The notes beneath the pieces are model-generated. The model was not told the DNA's origin, did no database searches, and worked only from the letters and a program-made list of their open reading frames with translations. DNA of 64,000 nucleotides. Origin: Saccharopolyspora hirsuta (GTDB taxonomy: Bacteria; Actinomycetota; Actinomycetes; Mycobacteriales; Pseudonocardiaceae). The stretch covers positions 1-64,000 of the forward strand of contig NZ_VWPH01000001.1 of the NCBI RefSeq assembly GCF_008630535.1, given 5' to 3'. Below, one piece after another: positions 61,310-64,000 of this stretch; the first letter of the stretch is position 1; the number at the start of each line of letters is the position of its first letter. The position numbers and the translations under genes are program-made.

Positions 61310-62491
61310 TCAGTCGACGTCCACGGCCGCTCCGCCGCGCTCCGCGGAGCGCACGACGGCCTGCGCGACCTTCATGGTGTGCAGGGCGTCGGCGAAGGTG
61401 GCGCACGGCGGGAGCGGGTCCGCGGCTCCGGTGACCTGGTCGAGGAACGCGCGGCACTGGTAGACGAACATCTCGGCGTTGCCGCCGCCGACGCCGGGAG
61501 CCTCCATCGGGTACCCGCCGGCGAAGTAGGGCAGCTGCGGACCGGCGATGACCTGCCGGGCGCCGCGGGTGCGGGCTTCGGGCTGGGTGTCGTCGAAGAG
61601 GTACTCGGCGGGCCGGTGCCAGTCGAACGACGCGCGGCCGGAGAGCCCGCAGGCGTCGAAGGCGAGCCCGTTGGGCAGGCCGAATGCGGTGCGGGACACC
61701 GAGAACGACCCGGTCAGCCCGGACTGGAACCGCGCTGTGAAGACGGCGGTGTCCTCGTTCTCGACCTCGCCGACCTCGTCGCCGACCGGTGCCGCGTTGT
61801 GCCCGACGACCGGCCCCAGCGGCAGCGGTCGCTTCGGGATCTGCGTGGACAGCGCGCCGCCGGAGACCGACGTGATCGGTCCGCAGACGTGCTCGGCGAC
61901 GTCGATGACGTGGGCGCCGATGTCGCCGAGCGCCCCGCTGCCCGGGCCGCCCTTGAACCGCCAGCTCAGCGGGCTGCGGGGATCGGTGGCGTAGTCGCAC
62001 CAGTAGCGGCCGTTGAAGAGGGTCAGCTCGCCCAGCTCGCCGCGTCGCACGTGGTCGCGGATCGCGGAGATCGCCGGGGACCGGCGGAAGGTGTAGCCCA
62101 CCGCGGTCACCGCCTCGGCGGTCCGCTCGGCGGCCACCATCGCCTCGGCGTCGGCCAGCGAACCCGCCAGCGGTTTCTCGCACAGCACGTGCTTGCCCGC
62201 CCGGATCAGCGCCTCGGCGATCGGGCGGTGCAGGGCGTTGCCGACGACGATGCTGACCGCGTCGATCGACGGGTCCTCGACGATCTCCTCCCAGCTGGAG
62301 ACGGCTTTCTCGTAGCCGTAGCGGCGGGCGGCGTCGGCCGCCAGCTCGGTGTTGGCGTCGGCGATCGCGGCGAGCCGGACCGGTGGGAGTCCGTCGCCGA
62401 AGACGGTGTTGACCTGGCGGTACCCGGCGGCGTGGCTGCGTCCGGCCATGCCAGCGCCGATGACGGCGACGGACAGTGGTTGTTTCGACAT
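61310..62491 (-). CDS. Gfo/Idh/MocA-family oxidoreductase
   Basis: A 393-residue NAD(P)-dependent sugar or inositol dehydrogenase. The Rossmann motif is VAVIGAGMAGRSHAAGY, followed by the conserved HVLCEKPLAGS with the catalytic Lys, and GGPGSGALGDIGAHVIDVAE with the Asp/His pair. ATG 62491 is the first sensible start at the Rossmann strand; the frame extends 25 residues upstream. It heads the minus-strand unit and is divergent from a LacI regulator across a 242-bp region containing a palindromic operator. Confidence 0.92.
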   Translation of the reverse strand: MSKQPLSVAVIGAGMAGRSHAAGYRQVNTVFGDGLPPVRLAAIADANTELAADAARRYGYEKAVSSWEEIVEDPSIDAVSIVVGNALHRPIAEALIRAGKHVLCEKPLAGSLADAEAMVAAERTAEAVTAVGYTFRRSPAISAIRDHVRRGELGELTLFNGRYWCDYATDPRSPLSWRFKGGPGSGALGDIGAHVIDVAEHVCGPITSVSGGALSTQIPKRPLPLGPVVGHNAAPVGDEVGEVENEDTAVFTARFQSGLTGSFSVSRTAFGLPNGLAFDACGLSGRASFDWHRPAEYLFDDTQPEARTRGARQVIAGPQLPYFAGGYPMEAPGVGGGNAEMFVYQCRAFLDQVTGAADPLPPCATFADALHTMKVAQAVVRSAERGGAAVDVD

Positions 62492-62623
62492 CGTTTCCGC
62501 TTCCTCCTGCGTCCCGGGACCGTGCCTGGTCGGTGCGGGGAAAGGCCTGTTCAGACGAGAGATCACCGGGCGGCTGCAGCGCGCGGCCGCGGTGGGGAGA
62601 GGCGAGCAGCTGGCTGCGCTGGG

Positions 62624-62643
62624 TTACCAGAACGTTCCGGTAA
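62624..62643. promoter_or_regulatory. Palindromic LacI-type operator
   Basis: TTACCAGAACGTTCCGGTAA is a 20-bp palindrome with nine of ten base pairs symmetric and a central CG, in the divergent region between the oxidoreductase gene and the LacI gene. It is the natural binding site for that regulator. It differs from the operator near 15.5 kb, so the two sugar systems are probably controlled separately. Confidence 0.7.
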
Positions 62644-62733
62644 TCTGTGGTGGCAAACACTATGCAGACATGGTGCTTATGTCAAGACAAAGTGTCGGCC
62701 CGGTTTCCGGGCGGGCGGGAGAGGTGGGCTCGC

Positions 62734-63756
62734 GTGGCGGGGAAGAACGGGCGGACGACGATCGTCGACGTGGCGAAGGCCGCCGGGACCTCGGTCGCCT
62801 CGGCGTCGGTGGCGCTGCGCGGAGAGCGCGGGGTCTCGGAGCGGACCCGGGCGCACGTCCTCGCGGTCGCGGACCGCCTCGGATACCAGCCCGACCAGCG
62901 CGCCCGGCTGCTTCGCGAGCAGAAGTCCCGCCTGCTGGGGGTGACCTTCTCGGTCGACCAGACCTTCCACGCCGAGGTGATCGAGCACCTCTACCGCGCC
63001 GCGGACGCCCGGGGCTACGGGCTCGTGCTCAGCGCCACCACGTCCAGCCGCTCGGAACCGGAGGCGATCGACAACCTGCTGCGGGACCGGTGCGAGACGC
63101 TGATCCTGATCAGCCCCGAGCTCCGCGACGAGCAGCTGGCGGACCTGGCGGCCCGCGCCTCGCTGGTCACGATCGGCTCGGACCTGCGCGTGACCGGCGT
63201 CGACTCGCTGCGCTCGCACGACCACCAGGGCATCGCCGACGCCGTCGCGCACCTCGTCGAGCTGGGTCACCGGGACATCACCTACATCGACGGCGGGGCG
63301 ATGGTCATGAGCTCGACCAGGCGGGCGGCCTACCTCGACGCGATGGCCGGGCACGGCCTCGACGCGCGGACCCGGGTGATCGCCGGTCGCCCCACCGAGG
63401 AGTCCGGGGTCGAGATCGCGACCGCGATGCTCGACGGGCGGGAGCCGATGCCGACCGCGATCCTCGCGCACAACGACATGATCGCGATCGGCGTCCTGCT
63501 CACCCTGCGCGCCGGGGGCGTGGCCGTCCCCGGCGACGTCTCGGTGATCGGCTACGACGACACCCGGATGGCGGCGCTGGCCTCGATCCAGCTGACCTCC
63601 GTCAGCCAGGACGCCGCCCACCTGGCGACCGCGGCCGTGGACCGCGCCATCCTGCGCGCCGAAGGCCCGGTCGCGGCCGCCGAGGTCGTCACCCCCGCCC
63701 GGCTCGTGATCCGGGGGACCACCGCGCCGGGACCTGATCACCCGCGATCCGGCTGA
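62734..63756 (+). CDS. LacI-family transcriptional regulator
   Basis: A 340-residue regulator. The HTH is TIVDVAKAAGTSVASASVAL, the hinge LGYQPDQRARLLREQKSRLL, and the sensor domain includes GVTFSVDQTFHAEVIEHLYR, HRDITYIDGGAMVMSS and VSVIGYDDTRMAAL. GTG 62734 has GAGAGGTGG upstream; the frame extends to 62647 without support. It probably represses the divergent oxidoreductase-isomerase-VOC-porter genes. Its 3' end overlaps the convergent gene by 19 bp. Confidence 0.92.
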   Translation: MAGKNGRTTIVDVAKAAGTSVASASVALRGERGVSERTRAHVLAVADRLGYQPDQRARLLREQKSRLLGVTFSVDQTFHAEVIEHLYRAADARGYGLVLSATTSSRSEPEAIDNLLRDRCETLILISPELRDEQLADLAARASLVTIGSDLRVTGVDSLRSHDHQGIADAVAHLVELGHRDITYIDGGAMVMSSTRRAAYLDAMAGHGLDARTRVIAGRPTEESGVEIATAMLDGREPMPTAILAHNDMIAIGVLLTLRAGGVAVPGDVSVIGYDDTRMAALASIQLTSVSQDAAHLATAAVDRAILRAEGPVAAAEVVTPARLVIRGTTAPGPDHPRSG

Positions 63757-64000
63757 TCCTCCGGCAACCGGGCGAAGATCCGGTCCAGGTGGGCCAGGCT
63801 GCGCGCGGTGTCGCGACGGGGCACGTCGACGGGGGACCGCTCGTCGAGCGCAGTGTCCTGCTCCAGCACGTACCAGCCCGCGTACCCGGCCCGGTGCACC
63901 GCGCGGAGCATCGCCTCGGTGTCGACGTCGCCGTCGCCGAGCGGGACGAACAGGCCCTGCGCGACGGCGGCGGTGAACGGCACGGCTCCGGCGCGGACCT
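63738..64000 (-). CDS. TIM-barrel isomerase/dehydratase (inosose dehydratase-like), C-terminal part
   Basis: The 3' end of a gene that continues past the right edge. The visible 87 residues (VRAGAVPFTAAVAQGLFVPL, GDGDVDTEAMLRAVHRAGYA, GWYVLEQDTALDE) match the end of IolE-like sugar phosphate isomerase/epimerase proteins, including the final metal Glu in the YVLEQD strand. The frame is open to the window edge. It fits a carbohydrate or inositol cluster extending to the right. Confidence 0.75.
   Translation of the reverse strand, partial: VRAGAVPFTAAVAQGLFVPLGDGDVDTEAMLRAVHRAGYAGWYVLEQDTALDERSPVDVPRRDTARSLAHLDRIFARLPEDQPDRG

Overview
The window is GC-rich actinomycete DNA (codon use, GTG starts, LacI/ROK/Lrp regulators, sugar importers without their own ATPase, a predicted mycofactocin-type SDR). 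It looks most like a Saccharopolyspora-type relative within Pseudonocardiales; the genus is inference. Most of it is accessory: carbohydrate and amide/amino-acid catabolism, one NRPS, several decayed genes, and a complete type I-C CRISPR-Cas island.

Layout. 0-5.3 kb: tail of an IS5-type transposase, a rifampicin-phosphotransferase-like enzyme, a dead alpha/beta hydrolase, a PH-domain protein, a GrpB-family protein and a small secreted Gly-rich protein. 6-11.4 kb: an EntF-like single-module NRPS (C-A-PCP-TE) followed by a frameshifted PLP decarboxylase. 11.4-15 kb: a two-component system and a membrane acyltransferase. 15-21.6 kb: a LacI regulator with two identical operators, a Rbs-type sugar ABC importer and an enzyme of unknown family. 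21.7-29.6 kb (minus strand): a second sugar/cyclitol operon with a solute-binding protein, two permeases, Zn-alcohol dehydrogenase, three TIM-barrel isomerases and an SDR. 30-40 kb (minus strand): an Lrp-controlled cluster with dipeptidase, broken amidase, frameshifted sodium symporter with a 35-residue partner, Asp/Glu/hydantoin-type racemase, CapA, NCS1 permease with a Cys-rich tail, and a C45/Ntn hydrolase. 40.5-42.9 kb: poorly known genes and a plasmid/ICE-type DUF2637-like protein.

42-54.4 kb: a type I-C CRISPR-Cas locus in the order array 1 - cas3 - [regulatory gap] - cas5c - cas8c(cas11c) - cas7c - cas4 - cas1 - cas2 - array 2. The arrays diverge with both leaders facing the cas genes. 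The leaders share a motif exactly 45 bp from the first repeat. The 422-bp gap between cas3 and cas5c holds a solo degenerate repeat whose adjoining guide-like sequence matches, with an 11-nt perfect seed, a site about 110 bp away just upstream of the cas5c operon. This looks like a crRNA-like RNA that directs Cascade to repress its own operon. The island ends at a tRNA-Leu(GAG) gene overlapped by a serine-recombinase remnant, and a degenerate copy of the tRNA end lies at 42.09 kb.

54.4-64 kb: M20 peptidase, XerC/D-like recombinase, SHOCT protein, DUF574-type methyltransferase, then a third carbohydrate cluster (MFS sugar porter, VOC protein, TIM-barrel isomerase, Gfo/Idh/MocA oxidoreductase) divergent from a LacI regulator with a palindromic operator, and a partial TIM-barrel gene at the edge.

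Several genes (decarboxylase twice, symporter, cas4) are broken by apparent single-base losses in the same direction. Resequencing should decide whether these are pseudogenes or base-calling errors.
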